From positions 111,129 through 175,128 of the forward strand of contig NZ_PCPT01000007.1 of NCBI RefSeq assembly GCF_002975435.1: DNA of 64,000 nt. Reading direction: 5' to 3'. Shown here one piece after another: positions 17,541-26,800 of this stretch. The stretch comes from Arthrobacter sp. MYb227. Its GTDB lineage: Bacteria > Actinomycetota > Actinomycetes > Actinomycetales > Micrococcaceae. A program made the translations under genes and the position numbers. Every line of letters starts with the position of its first letter. The stretch's first letter is position 1. The notes under the pieces are model-generated. The model ran no database searches, was not told the DNA's origin, and was given only the letters and a program-made list of their open reading frames with translations.

Positions 17541-18077
17541 TTATTCGCCAACTACCCCATCAAGGCATTCGCGCAGCAAGTCCGCGTGCCCGTTGTGCCG
17601 TGAATACTCCTCGATCAGATGGGTAAGGATCCAACGAACCGAGACCTCACCATGACCGGTGATGTGCACCGTTGCTTCCATGGATTCCTGGCTCAGCGCA
17701 GCATCGCTAAACGCAGTTTCCTTATGCCAGACCCGCCACGACTTTGGCACCAGCTCGGTTTGATTGTAGGGAAACTCAAAATCTGTGTCATTGCCATCGG
17801 CATGCCAATAGAGTTGCTTCTTTGACTGCCCCAGCAGATGGATGCGCACCCAAAATCGTTCAACATCACTTAGATGCCGCAGTAACCCCAGCAAAGACAT
17901 GGCTGAGGGTGGGACAGATCGGGTAGCCAGCTGGGCATCGGTGAGCCCCGCGCACTTGGCGGCAAAAGTTTGGCGTTGATAGGTCAGGAAGCCGAGCAAG
18001 GTCTCCCGTTCGCTGCCACAGGGCGGGGGATTGGTGCGCGGGTCAACCTCATCACGTGCGTACATTGGTGTGCCCAT
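17541..18077 (-). CDS. DinB-like (DUF664) four-helix-bundle protein
   Basis: Probable mycothiol-dependent or metal-binding DinB-superfamily protein of 178 residues. The family's metal-binding histidines appear as LLRHLSDVERFW and SRHNGHADLLRE, the last being the typical DUF664 ending. Members act as thiol-dependent isomerases or transferases, but most are uncharacterised. An in-frame TTG lies at 18083 and another ATG at 18065. I prefer the ATG at 18077 because TAAGCT sits six bases upstream, as expected for a leaderless transcript. Convergent with the MHS gene. Confidence 0.85.
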   Translation of the reverse strand: MGTPMYARDEVDPRTNPPPCGSERETLLGFLTYQRQTFAAKCAGLTDAQLATRSVPPSAMSLLGLLRHLSDVERFWVRIHLLGQSKKQLYWHADGNDTDFEFPYNQTELVPKSWRVWHKETAFSDAALSQESMEATVHITGHGEVSVRWILTHLIEEYSRHNGHADLLRECLDGVVGE

Positions 18078-18200
18078 AAGCAAAGCTTAGGCCTAGCAAG
18101 GCAGTAGGGAGCAAGAGATTACTAATTCAAAGCATTGAAATGGATCCCAACGCCATATTTGCATGTACGGGCCACTGGACTGGACCGAGCGCAAAAGGAA

Positions 18201-18236
18201 GGCCCGAGCGTTTTCGATAAAGAAAACACTCGGGCC
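18201..18236 (-). terminator. terminator of the carboxylase alpha gene
   Basis: GGCCCGAGCGTTTTC (18201-18215) pairs with GAAAACACTCGGGCC (18222-18236) with one central mismatch. Read on the minus strand it is followed by TTCCTTTT, giving a normal rho-independent terminator 33 bases after the stop. Confidence 0.8.
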
Positions 18237-18268
18237 CACCTAACGCCTCATTTCAGAGGCCAAACAAG

Positions 18269-20035
18269 TCATTCACCGATGGTTGCCAGCACGGTACCCG
18301 CGGAGACGGTATCCCCGGCAACGGCACTGAGCCCACAGACAATTCCAGCACGGTGTGCGGTCAGCGGCTGTTCCATCTTCATTGCTTCAAGCACGACGAT
18401 CAAATCACCCTCGGCAACCTCGGCGCCATCCTCTACAGCAACCTTGACGATGGTTCCCTGCATGGGGGAGACCAGATCGGCTCCGGAAGCACCGGTGGAT
18501 GAGCCGCCACGCGTGGTGCGCTTCTTCTTCTTTGACTTGGTGCCATTGGAAGAGGACAGTGAGCCCAGCGAGGAAGGCAAGACAACCTCAAGACGCTTTC
18601 CGCCCACCTCAACGGTGATTGCATTGCGCTCGGATTCCTCGCCCGCGGTACCAGCGGTTGCCGGATCCCAGGCCGGAATATCATTGGTGAATTCGGTTTC
18701 AATCCAGCGGGTATGCACCGAGAACGGGCCGGATTCCGGGGTGAATGCCGCATCTGCCATGACTGCACGGTGGAATGGAAGCACCGTGGGCATGCCCTCG
18801 ATTTGGTATTCCTCAAGCGCGCGACGGGCACGAGCCGCTGCCTGCTGGCGGGTAGCACCGGTGACGATCAGCTTGGCGATCATCGAATCGAAGTTACCGG
18901 ACACTGTTTCTCCGGCTTCAACGCCGGAGTCAATGCGCACGCCCGGGCCGGTTGGAAGTTTCATGGTGGTGATGGTGCCCGGAGCCGGCATGAATCCGCG
19001 GCCTGCATCTTCACCGTTGATACGGAATTCAAACGAGTGACCGCGCACCTCGGGATCGGTGTAACCGAGTTCTTCGCCGCGAGCCAGACGGAACTGTTCG
19101 CGTACCAGGTCAATGCCCGTGACTTCCTCGGAAATCGTGTGCTCAACCTGCAGGCGCGTGTTGACCTCTAGGAACGAGATGACCCCGTCCTGGCCTACGA
19201 GGAATTCGCAGGTGCCGGCACCCACGTAGCCGGCCTCACGCATGATGGCCTTCGAGGCCTCGTAAAGCCGAGTGTTCTGCTCTTCGGTGAGGAAGGGAGC
19301 CGGGGCTTCTTCAACGAGTTTCTGGTTACGACGCTGCAGTGAACAGTCGCGCGTTGAAACAACAACCACGTTGCCGTGTGCATCGGCAAGGCACTGGGTC
19401 TCCACGTGGCGCGGGGCATCTAGGAAGCGCTCGACGAAGCATTCCCCACGGCCAAAGGCAGCAACTGCCTCACGGACGGCGGATTCGTAGGCTTCGGGAA
19501 TTTCTTCGCGGTTACGTACTACCTTGATGCCGCGCCCGCCGCCGCCGTAGGCGGCCTTGATGGCAAGTGGCAGTCCGAATTCATCGGCGAAGGCGAGGAC
19601 TTCTTCGGTTGATTCAACCGGGTCCTTGGTACCGGGCACCAGTGGGGCGCCAACCTTTTCAGCCAAGTGGCGGGCCTGGACCTTGTCACCGAGCTGGTCG
19701 ATGGCGTCCGGGGAAGGGCCAATCCAGATGAGCCCGGCGTCGATGACGGCTTGGGCAAAAATGGCGTTTTCGGCCAAGAAGCCGTAGCCGGGGTGGATTG
19801 CATCCGCGCCCGAACGCTTGGCGACCTCGATGATCTTTTCGATGCTCAGGTAGGAATCTGCCGCTGTGGCACCACCCAGCGAATAGGCCTCATCGGCAAG
19901 ACGTGCATGCAGTGCGTCGCGGTCTGGTTCGGCGTAAACGGCAACCGAACCAATACCTTCGTCGCGAGCTGCACGGATAATGCGTACTGCGATTTCTCCG
20001 CGGTTGGCGATGAGAACCTTAGTCAACTGACTCAT
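18269..20035 (-). CDS. accA3: acyl-CoA carboxylase alpha subunit (biotin carboxylase + biotin carrier)
   Basis: Carboxylates its own biotin using ATP and bicarbonate and hands the carboxyl group to beta subunits, making malonyl-CoA and/or methylmalonyl-CoA. The 588-residue chain has the biotin carboxylase N domain ([21 protein letters not shown]), an ATP-grasp domain with the Gly-rich loop [11 protein letters not shown] and [17 protein letters not shown], a lysine/serine-rich linker near 490-520, and a C-terminal biotinyl domain with Lys553 in [11 protein letters not shown]. The symbol follows the mycobacterial homologue, since its beta partner may be shared. Three inverted repeats crowd the upstream region (20082-20151). 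Confidence 0.95.
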   Translation of the reverse strand: MSQLTKVLIANRGEIAVRIIRAARDEGIGSVAVYAEPDRDALHARLADEAYSLGGATAADSYLSIEKIIEVAKRSGADAIHPGYGFLAENAIFAQAVIDAGLIWIGPSPDAIDQLGDKVQARHLAEKVGAPLVPGTKDPVESTEEVLAFADEFGLPLAIKAAYGGGGRGIKVVRNREEIPEAYESAVREAVAAFGRGECFVERFLDAPRHVETQCLADAHGNVVVVSTRDCSLQRRNQKLVEEAPAPFLTEEQNTRLYEASKAIMREAGYVGAGTCEFLVGQDGVISFLEVNTRLQVEHTISEEVTGIDLVREQFRLARGEELGYTDPEVRGHSFEFRINGEDAGRGFMPAPGTITTMKLPTGPGVRIDSGVEAGETVSGNFDSMIAKLIVTGATRQQAAARARRALEEYQIEGMPTVLPFHRAVMADAAFTPESGPFSVHTRWIETEFTNDIPAWDPATAGTAGEESERNAITVEVGGKRLEVVLPSSLGSLSSSNGTKSKKKKRTTRGGSSTGASGADLVSPMQGTIVKVAVEDGAEVAEGDLIVVLEAMKMEQPLTAHRAGIVCGLSAVAGDTVSAGTVLATIGE

Positions 20036-20081
20036 GGCAGGGTGATCTCCTTAAATGTGCTCTTGTGGAGCCTACCCGCGG

Positions 20082-20102
20082 TTGTGGGATATATACCCAC
20101 AA
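20082..20102. promoter_or_regulatory. inverted repeat near the carboxylase alpha start
   Basis: TTGTGGG-ATATATA-CCCACAA, perfect seven-base arms around an AT-only centre, about 47 bases upstream of the ATG. The TATATAT core could overlap a -10 region on the minus strand, which would make it a repressor site. Confidence 0.45.
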
Positions 20103-20103
20103 A

Positions 20104-20121
20104 ACACCCTGTGTCGGGTGT
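20104..20121. promoter_or_regulatory. second inverted repeat upstream of the carboxylase alpha gene
   Basis: ACACCC-TGTGTC-GGGTGT is a perfect six-base-arm inverted repeat next to the 20082-20102 repeat. Function unknown. Confidence 0.35.
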
Positions 20122-20135
20122 AAGTCACCTATTTA

Positions 20136-20152
20136 TTGTAGGAAGTCTACAA
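20136..20152. promoter_or_regulatory. carboxylase operator, copy 1
   Basis: On the minus strand this reads TTTGTAGACTTCCTACA followed by A. It is identical at 15 of 17 positions with the repeat at 36928-36944 upstream of the carboxylase beta gene, in the same orientation and at the same distance (about 100 bases) from the start codon. The core is TGTAG-n5-CTACA. Confidence 0.6.
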
Positions 20153-20256
20153 AAATGGTGCCGACCTCCGCCGCGTACAGGATGAATCTTCAGTCAGCTG
20201 GCCAGTGTCCCTCCAGAAACATGCCCGTAGCGGCATGTCTTATCTGGACCGGCTGG

Positions 20257-20562
20257 CTATTGCCCCTGTGCAATGGCATTGAGCGCCGCGAGATGCTTGC
20301 TCCAGGTGTCTCGCCCCTCAGTGGTTAGTGAGAGCCATGTGCGTGGGCGCTTGCCTATGAATCCTTTGCGGATTTTCACGATCCCCGCGCTTTCTAGTGC
20401 TGAGGCTTGCCGGCTCAGAACCGAGTCAGAAACCTGCAGATGATCGCGCACCACCTTGAATTCGCTTTCCTCGGTCCCGGCCAGTGCCGCAACCAGGGAA
20501 AACCTCACCGGATGCGCTAGATCCTCACATAGTTGGTGGCGTGGATGTTCGACGGCGGTCAT
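20257..20562 (-). CDS. winged-helix transcriptional regulator (HTH_34-like)
   Basis: A 101-residue protein starting MTAVEHPRHQLCEDLAHPVRFSLVAALAG. It has a winged helix-turn-helix (residues about 15-80) of the MarR/PadR/ArsR-like type, with a likely recognition helix at VSDSVLSRQASALESAGIV and a wing rich in Lys/Arg. It has no sensor domain. The frame is open to 20682, but the ATG at 20562 overlaps the stop of the preceding gene (ATGA), which fixes the start. It is the last gene of a three-gene operon with two membrane proteins, and probably represses that operon through the palindromes at 21290-21321. Confidence 0.85.
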   Translation of the reverse strand: MTAVEHPRHQLCEDLAHPVRFSLVAALAGTEESEFKVVRDHLQVSDSVLSRQASALESAGIVKIRKGFIGKRPRTWLSLTTEGRDTWSKHLAALNAIAQGQ

Positions 20563-21044
20563 TTCTGTGCCTCCAGCCACGTTGCCACGAGCGCGTTGAG
20601 CGTGATAGCCCCGGAAACCAACAAGGTGAACCAGAGTGTATCGATGGCAATGGTGGTTCCTAGGCCCACCCCAACGATCCACAGCGCTGCCCAGATGGCC
20701 ATGAAGCGGATCCAGCGTTTGCTAAACCCCTGCTTGGTCGAGCGGCCGAAGACCATCATGACCACCATGAAAATTCCTAGCCAGATCAGCATCGCGATCA
20801 ATGGGATGGAAATCAGGGACTGATCGAAGCGCCCCACGAGCCAGAAAGAAATGAGTGAGAGCGAGCTGATGGCACTGAGGCCTAAAAGCATGGTGATGTG
20901 AGGCCAGCTGGCTCCTGCACGAGAAGCTGCGCCAAGTCGGCCCGCCTCTTGGAGCATGTCACGCGCCGACTGGGCCGAAATGCCGGGTCCCTCCGCGGGA
21001 TTGTTTTGCGCCGAGGGGTCGGAGGGGGTGCTGTTGTTGCTCAT
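20559..21044 (-). CDS. membrane protein, unknown function (operon with HTH regulator)
   Basis: A 161-residue protein with a Ser/Asn/Pro-rich cytoplasmic start (about 45 residues) and four predicted transmembrane segments: ITMLLGLSAISSLSLISFWL, LISIPLIAMLIWLGIFMVVMM, WIRFMAIWAALWIVGVGLG and TLWFTLLVSGAITLNALVA. I do not recognise a named family. Four-base overlaps with the genes on both sides show tight translational coupling, so it probably works with the small membrane protein before it, perhaps as a sensor for the HTH regulator after it. Confidence 0.8.
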   Translation of the reverse strand: MSNNSTPSDPSAQNNPAEGPGISAQSARDMLQEAGRLGAASRAGASWPHITMLLGLSAISSLSLISFWLVGRFDQSLISIPLIAMLIWLGIFMVVMMVFGRSTKQGFSKRWIRFMAIWAALWIVGVGLGTTIAIDTLWFTLLVSGAITLNALVATWLEAQK

Positions 21045-21253
21045 GCCGATTCACGTTCCTTCTTTTTCACCGAGGCGTAAGTTGAAGACCATACGGCACC
21101 GCTCAGGGCCGCAATCGTGGAAGATATAACCAAGAGTCCCTGACTTTGGATGGCTAGCCCATAAATGAACAATGCAGTCATGCAGGCGATTGCCCCGGTG
21201 AAACCGATTGCAAGGTAGCGGAAAGTTATCTTTGAGTTCGTTGAGGTGTTCAT
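21041..21253 (-). CDS. small membrane protein, first gene of the HTH operon
   Basis: A 70-residue protein with two transmembrane segments (residues about 10-32 and 36-56, FTGAIACMTALFIYGLAIQ and GLLVISSTIAALSGAVW) and a basic C terminus KKKERESA. AAGGAGC lies seven bases before the ATG. Its stop overlaps the next start (ATGA). Unknown function; it is first to be translated in the three-gene unit. Confidence 0.78.
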   Translation of the reverse strand: MNTSTNSKITFRYLAIGFTGAIACMTALFIYGLAIQSQGLLVISSTIAALSGAVWSSTYASVKKKERESA

Positions 21254-21283
21254 GATGCTCCTTCGGTACGTTGTTGTATCTAC

Positions 21284-21321
21284 AGCCTAGAAAGTACTTT
21301 CCATTTCTGCAAGTACTTTCC
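21284..21321 (-). promoter_or_regulatory. promoter with palindromic operators for the HTH operon
   Basis: Minus-strand -35 TTGCAG (21307-21312) and -10 TAGGCT (21284-21289) are separated by exactly 17 bases. The perfect 12-base palindrome GAAAGTACTTTC (21290-21301) fills the spacer. A second copy of AAGTACTTTCC (21311-21321, first copy 21292-21302) overlaps the -35 box, 19 bases away. This is a classic repressor arrangement, probably autoregulation by the HTH protein of the operon. Confidence 0.6.
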
Positions 21322-21589
21322 GTGAAATTCTTTGATTTTCTCTGGAGAGTGCGACTGGCGCCATGTCGGGATGGCATTTGGGGGATGGGTGAGTGGTGTG
21401 GTGCGAAATGCGTGCAGCAAATGCCGGAATCACCGCGAAAAACTCATCATTATTTTCAAAGTGCATTCCATATCGTCCGTAATCCTCGAAGTGCTCAACG
21501 AAAACCCTTGTCGATGGATCGAATCTCTGGCAGAGTGACGCAGGTTACACTGTTCGGTTTTCTTGGTTCCCCAACAGAGGAGTGCACTC
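21322..21589. other. gene-free region before the APC permease
   Basis: Apart from the promoter and operators at 21284-21321, the stretch between the HTH operon and the permease shows no gene, hairpin or repeat that I can support. It must contain the permease promoter. The ribosome binding site GAGGAG (21577-21582) ends it. Confidence 0.5.
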
Positions 21590-23014
21590 TTGGCAAAAGA
21601 TGCGCCACAGCTTCGCCGCGTACTTGGAATGTCAGGCCTAGTTCTATTCGGACTTGCCTACATGGTTCCCCTCGCAGTTTTTGATACCTTCGGCATCGTC
21701 ACCAATATGACCTCCGGTCATTTGCCGGCCGCATATGTAGTCACAACAATCGCCATGCTTTTTACCGCCTTTAGCTACGGGCAAATGTCGCGAGCCATCC
21801 CCAAATCCGGTTCCGCCTACGCCTATGCGCGCAGTGCCTTCGGTGGCGAGATCGGCTTCATGGCCGGCTGGGGACTAATGCTCGACTACGTATTGCTCCC
21901 CATGCTCGACGCCATGGTCATCTCGATTTATCTACACGCAAGCTTCCCGGACATCCCGGCGGGGATCTTCATCGTCGCGGTACTTGCACTTTCTACGGCG
22001 CTCAACGTTATTGGCATCCGGCTTTTGGTCAAGGCAAACTTCATTCTCATCGCGGTTCAGGTAGTTTTCCTCATTACCTTCTTCGCGCTCGGCCTGCGTG
22101 CCGTGGCCCAGGGTGAAGCGCCAAACTTCTTGGCTCCGCTGCTCAGCCCCGCGATGCAGGGCTCGGAGATCTTCGGCGGAGCGGCAATTCTCTGCCTAGC
22201 TTTCTTGGGCTTCGATGCCGTATCAACACTCGCCGAGGAAGCCAAAGACCCCAAAAAACAGGTACCCAGGGCCATCATGCTCGTCACGCTCTGCGGTGGC
22301 GTCATCTTTACCGCAACTGCCTACATCGCAGCCATCTCATTCCCCAACTGGCAGGACTTTGTTGATATTGAATCCGCGGGACTCGAGGTCATGCAAGACG
22401 TCGGTGGCATCGTGCTCGGAGCCTTCTTCGTGGCGGCATATTGCGCTGGTTCATTCGCCTCGGCCATGACCTCGCAGGCCAGCGTCTCACGCATCCTGTA
22501 TTCGATGGGGCGCGACGGTGTGCTGCCGCGGAAAATCTTTGGCGCGCTGTCCGAACGCTTCCGCACCCCACTGCTGGGTATCCTCTTGGTCGGTGCCATC
22601 GGTCTGCTGGGGATCTGGTTGGACCTAGACACGCTGTCCTCAATGATTAGCTTCGGCGCACTCTTTGCTTTCTCGATGGTGAACCTGGCCACCATCAAGC
22701 ACTTCGTGATCGATAAGCACCAGCGCACCCCGCTAGATCTGCTGCGCTACGGGCTGATCCCGGCCGTCGGTTTCTGCCTGACCGTATGGCTATGGACCTC
22801 GCTGTCAGGACTGACCTTCATGATCGGCCTGTCCTGGCTGGCGCTGGGTGCCATCCAGCTCGCCTACATCACCGGTGGATTCAAGCGACGACCGCCGGAA
22901 CTAGATCCATACGCAGATGTTGAATCCCTGATTCTCGACGATGATCCGGATGTAGGTTCGGCGCTACACCCGGAACTCGACGCGCAGGAGGAACTGAAGA
23001 AAGTCCTGAAGTAG
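21590..23014 (+). CDS. APC-superfamily amino acid/polyamine permease (putrescine importer-like)
   Basis: A 474-residue, twelve-helix permease. LVLFGLAYMVPLAVFDTFG in helix 1, the long SRAIPKSGSAYAYARSAFGGEIGFMAGWGLMLDY stretch split over helices 2-3, and GFDAVSTLAEEAKDPKKQVPRAI are typical of the APC family and close to PuuP-like putrescine importers. The acidic C-terminal tail (about 30 residues) is cytoplasmic. The start is taken as TTG at 21590, eight bases after GAGGAG. An upstream in-frame TTG at 21563 would place the ribosome binding site inside the gene. Substrate is inferred only from family likeness. Confidence 0.88.
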   Translation: MAKDAPQLRRVLGMSGLVLFGLAYMVPLAVFDTFGIVTNMTSGHLPAAYVVTTIAMLFTAFSYGQMSRAIPKSGSAYAYARSAFGGEIGFMAGWGLMLDYVLLPMLDAMVISIYLHASFPDIPAGIFIVAVLALSTALNVIGIRLLVKANFILIAVQVVFLITFFALGLRAVAQGEAPNFLAPLLSPAMQGSEIFGGAAILCLAFLGFDAVSTLAEEAKDPKKQVPRAIMLVTLCGGVIFTATAYIAAISFPNWQDFVDIESAGLEVMQDVGGIVLGAFFVAAYCAGSFASAMTSQASVSRILYSMGRDGVLPRKIFGALSERFRTPLLGILLVGAIGLLGIWLDLDTLSSMISFGALFAFSMVNLATIKHFVIDKHQRTPLDLLRYGLIPAVGFCLTVWLWTSLSGLTFMIGLSWLALGAIQLAYITGGFKRRPPELDPYADVESLILDDDPDVGSALHPELDAQEELKKVLK

Positions 23015-23050
23015 GAAAATCACGACCGGGCCCATCTGTTGGCACAAAAC

Positions 23051-23098
23051 CCCTCGGGCGGTGTGAAAGAAGATCTTTCACACCGCCCGAGGGTTTTT
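23051..23098. terminator. bidirectional terminator between the permease and maf
   Basis: A perfect 20-base-pair stem (23051-23070 and 23074-23093) with a three-base loop, followed by TTTTT on the plus strand. AAAA before the stem gives a U-run on the minus strand too. It lies between convergent genes. Confidence 0.9.
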
Positions 23099-23131
23099 AT
23101 TTGCCTTACCAGCCATCTATTGCTCAGCAGG

Positions 23132-23863
23132 TTAGGCCCAAATATCGGTAATAGACAATCCAGCTTCATGCAACAATTCACGCAAGGTTGAGACATTGAG
23201 TCCCACGACGGTGTGCGGGTTGCCCTCGACACCGCGAATAAAAGCGGCACCTCGACCATCAATGGTGAACCCTCCGGCGCACGGAAGCGGTTCGCCAGTT
23301 GCAACATAGGCGGCGATCTCCTCGGCGCTGACCTTTTCAAAGTTCACGACAGTCGAGGAAACGGCACCGATTGTTGCACCGGATCCACCATCGTCGTCCT
23401 CTTCGGAACGATTATCGATCAACCAGTGGCCGGTGTGCAGGATTCCGGATTTCCCGCTCATGGCTTCCCAGCGTTCGGTGGCAACCTCGGGAGTGTAGGG
23501 CTTGCCATAGGCAACGCCCTCAAATTCAAACACCGAATCACAACCCAGCACCATTGCACCATCGGTCGCCTCGAGGGAAGCTACATCCTCCGCCTTGGTC
23601 TTGGCCAGTAGCAGCGCGGTATCAGCCGGTCCCAGCTCACCAAAGCGTTCGGTGGCCGCGGCCAGCGCCGCATGCTCATCAACCCTTGAGACCTGAATAT
23701 CAAAGTCGATGCCTGCATCCTTGAGGATCTTCGCCCGTCCCGGAGAAGCCGAGGCCAAGACCAACAACGGAAGTTCATCGGGATTCTCAATATCGCCCAA
23801 TGGGTCCTGGGTCAACACCGTATCTGCGGGCACAGCGGCTCCATCATGGCTCAATTCACTCAT
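23132..23863 (-). CDS. maf: Maf-family nucleoside triphosphate pyrophosphatase
   Basis: Hydrolyses (modified) nucleoside triphosphates to monophosphates, a house-cleaning role. The 243-residue protein has the Maf signatures LVLASASPGRAKIL, SRVDEHA and GCDSVFEFEG, the conserved KPYTPEVATERWEAMSGKSGILHTG region and VNFEKVSAEEIAAYVATGEP. It differs from short Mafs by a 30-residue N-terminal lead and an acidic Gly-rich insert (about 165-180). It overlaps the mmpL stop by four bases and so is cotranscribed with tetR and mmpL, an unexpected setting. Confidence 0.92.
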   Translation of the reverse strand: MSELSHDGAAVPADTVLTQDPLGDIENPDELPLLVLASASPGRAKILKDAGIDFDIQVSRVDEHAALAAATERFGELGPADTALLLAKTKAEDVASLEATDGAMVLGCDSVFEFEGVAYGKPYTPEVATERWEAMSGKSGILHTGHWLIDNRSEEDDDGGSGATIGAVSSTVVNFEKVSAEEIAAYVATGEPLPCAGGFTIDGRGAAFIRGVEGNPHTVVGLNVSTLRELLHEAGLSITDIWA

Positions 23864-26800
23864 GCGTCAACCGTATCCCGGCTCGGCGATTGGTCGGTAC
23901 CCGGATCGGTCCCGAGCCCCGTGGCAGTAGCCTGCGGCGCGTCGGCATGAGCCAGCGCGGCAATCTTCGAGCCCTCAACGTCAACATCCGGCAGAATCTT
24001 GTCAAGCCACGTCGGGATGTACCAGGCATGCTTACCCAACAGGTGCATAATCGCCGGGGTCAAGGTCATGCGCACGATGAATGCATCAAAGAGCACACCG
24101 ACGGCCAGCGAGAACCCAATGGCCCGAATCATTGTCAGATGGGAGAACACAAACCCAGCAAAAACGCTCGTCATGATCAGTGCCGCGGCGGTGACCACCG
24201 GAGCCGAATGTGCGAATCCGGAGCGCACAGCAGCACGTGCCGGTTGCCCGTGGGCAAATGATTCGCGCATGCCGGCCACCAGGAATACCTGATAGTCCAT
24301 GGCCAGTCCAAAGAGGATGCCGGTGAGCAGGATCGGCAGGAAGCTCATGATCGGCCCCGGCACGTTCACATCAAAGATATTGCCCAACCAACCCCACTGG
24401 TAGACGGCAACAGTTGCACCGAATGCCGCCATGAGTGAGAGCAGGAACCCGGCGGTGGCCAGGAAGGGAACAACAATCGAACGGAATACAAGCAGCAGCA
24501 GGATCAGCGAGAGTCCCACAACAATTCCGATGTACATTGGCAGCGCCTCGGCAAGCTTCTCCGAAACATCGACCTGCGCTGCAACCTGACCGGTCACGGC
24601 AATGCTGGAACCGGTGGCTTCCTTGATGCCGGCTGCCGAATCACGCAATGTATGAACCAGTGCCTCGGTTTGTGCGCTGGCCGGACCATCGACCGGGATG
24701 ATCTGGATGGCGCCTAAGGTACGTTCCTTATTTGTCTGCACGGGAATTGCCGCAACCACACCGTCAATCTTGCGCAATTGATCGGCAACATCAAGGTTTG
24801 CAGTATCCGCACCGCGCTGATCCAGTCCGCTCGGCAAATCGGCAAGCACCAGCAAAGGACCGTTATATCCGGCCCCAAATTTGTCGCTCATCTGCTCATA
24901 TGCCTGGAATGCAGCGGAATCTGCTGGCTCGGCGCTGCCATCGGGCAGTGCCGTACGCAGCGAGGCCGCAGGCAACGCAACGATGGCAAGCACCGCAATT
25001 GAGGCAATTGCCGCAACCCAGGGACGCTTGGTCACTATCGCACCCCACCCACGATTACCTGCGTCGTTCTTGGGTGCGGCGTGTTCGGAACCTGCTGCCT
25101 CATTCTTGGCCCAAGCCCGCTTGGAAATCAGCTTGGTACCGATGAAGCCCAGCAGTGCCGGGGTCAGCGTGATGGCAATCAACACGGCCATCGCCACGGT
25201 AAATGCTGCGGAAATCCCCAAGATACTCAGGAACGGAAGGCCAGGAACAGCGAGCGCCGAAAGCGCAATCACCACCGTCAGCCCGGCAAAGACCACGGCG
25301 TTGCCGCTGGTCCCGGTGGCACGAGCAATGGATTCGCCCACCGGTACACCCTCAAGCATTTGTCGGCGGTGCCTATGGACGATAAACAGCGAGTAGTCGA
25401 TGCCCACCGCAAGACCCAACATGAGCGCAAGCGCCGGGGTGATCGATGCCATTTCGATGACCGAGGAGAGTGCTAGCGTGCCACCCACGCCCGCTCCCAC
25501 ACCTAGGATGGCCATCAGCAACGGTAGCCCTGCGGCAACCAAGGTTCCGAGCATGATCAACAGCACCGTTGCCGCAACGGCAATGCCGATAACTTCGGCG
25601 GCACCAAAGATCGAGGAGAGGTCCTGGAGGATTTCCTTGGAGAAGAGCACCTCAACGCCGGTGGCTTCCGGGCCGGCGGCAATTGACTGAATGTCTTCGC
25701 GTTGTGCCGGGGTCAGCGAATCGGTCTGTCCCTTAAAGCTCACGTGCGCCACCGCGGTTGAACCATCGGTAGAGATAAAGCGCATACCCTCCGAGGCACC
25801 GGCCTGACGCGCGGCGAAGGCTAGCTCGGCTTCACCGGTGGCTAGGTCCTTGGCTCCTTGTTCCAGCTTGGCCTCGGCCGCAGGAATTTCGGCAGCCTTT
25901 TCCTTCAGGGTTTGCTGCGCGGCAACCAGTTTGGCTTGATTTTCATCAATGGTTTTTTGCCCCGCGGCGAGCGTTGCGGCGTTTGCATCGATCTCGGTTT
26001 GGCCGGAGCGAAGCTGGGCCTTGCCCGTGGCGATTTTGTTGGCGGCAGCGTTGAGCTTGGCACGGTTGGTGGCCAATTCCTTGGCTCCGGCATCAAGCTT
26101 GGCCTTTGCCCCTGGTAGTGCCTTGGCACCGCGCTCAAGCTCGGCTTTCTTCCCGTTCAGAGTTTTCTGTCCGGCGGCCAGCTCCTTGGCTCCGGCATCA
26201 AGCTTTTTTTTCGCGGCATCGAGCCGGTTCAGCCCGGTGGTTGCCGCGGTAATCTGCTTCAGGCCCGCCTGGGCTTGCGCCCTTCCGGCCTCGGCGGCGG
26301 CCTTCTTTGCTAGTAGACCATCCTTACCGTCGCGCTGTGCCTGAAGTTGAGCAATTTGTCCCGGAAGCGCGGTGAGCATGTCTTTTTGCTCATCGGTTCG
26401 CTGGTTCTCGGGGATCTTATTTAGCTGATCAAGGCTGTTCTGCAGCTGAATGATGCCCTGATTGATTTCCGTGATGCCGGCATTTATTTTGGCAAGTCCG
26501 GCGTCGGCGGTGGCAATGCCCTTTTGCGCCTCTACCTTGCCCTTTGCAAGATTCCTTTCAACGGTTGCCCGTGATTCCCCGCGCAGGATTTGGTTCAGCC
26601 CGGCAGCATGTTCCTTTTGCCCAGCAACAATTTTTTTGGCGCTGGCATCAAGCTGTTTTTGTGCGGCAGCAATTGCTTTACGACCCTCGGCAATTTTCTT
26701 GGCACCTGCCTGATACTCTGCATTTCCCTTGTTCCAGGTCTTCTGCCCGGCGGCAAGTTGCGTCTGTCCGCTCTTGAGCTGAGCCTCGCCCGTTGCTAGT

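Noticed and set aside
18135..19040. 301-residue plus-strand frame
   Set aside because: Antisense to the carboxylase alpha gene and running through its terminator; Ser/Pro/Thr-rich shadow.
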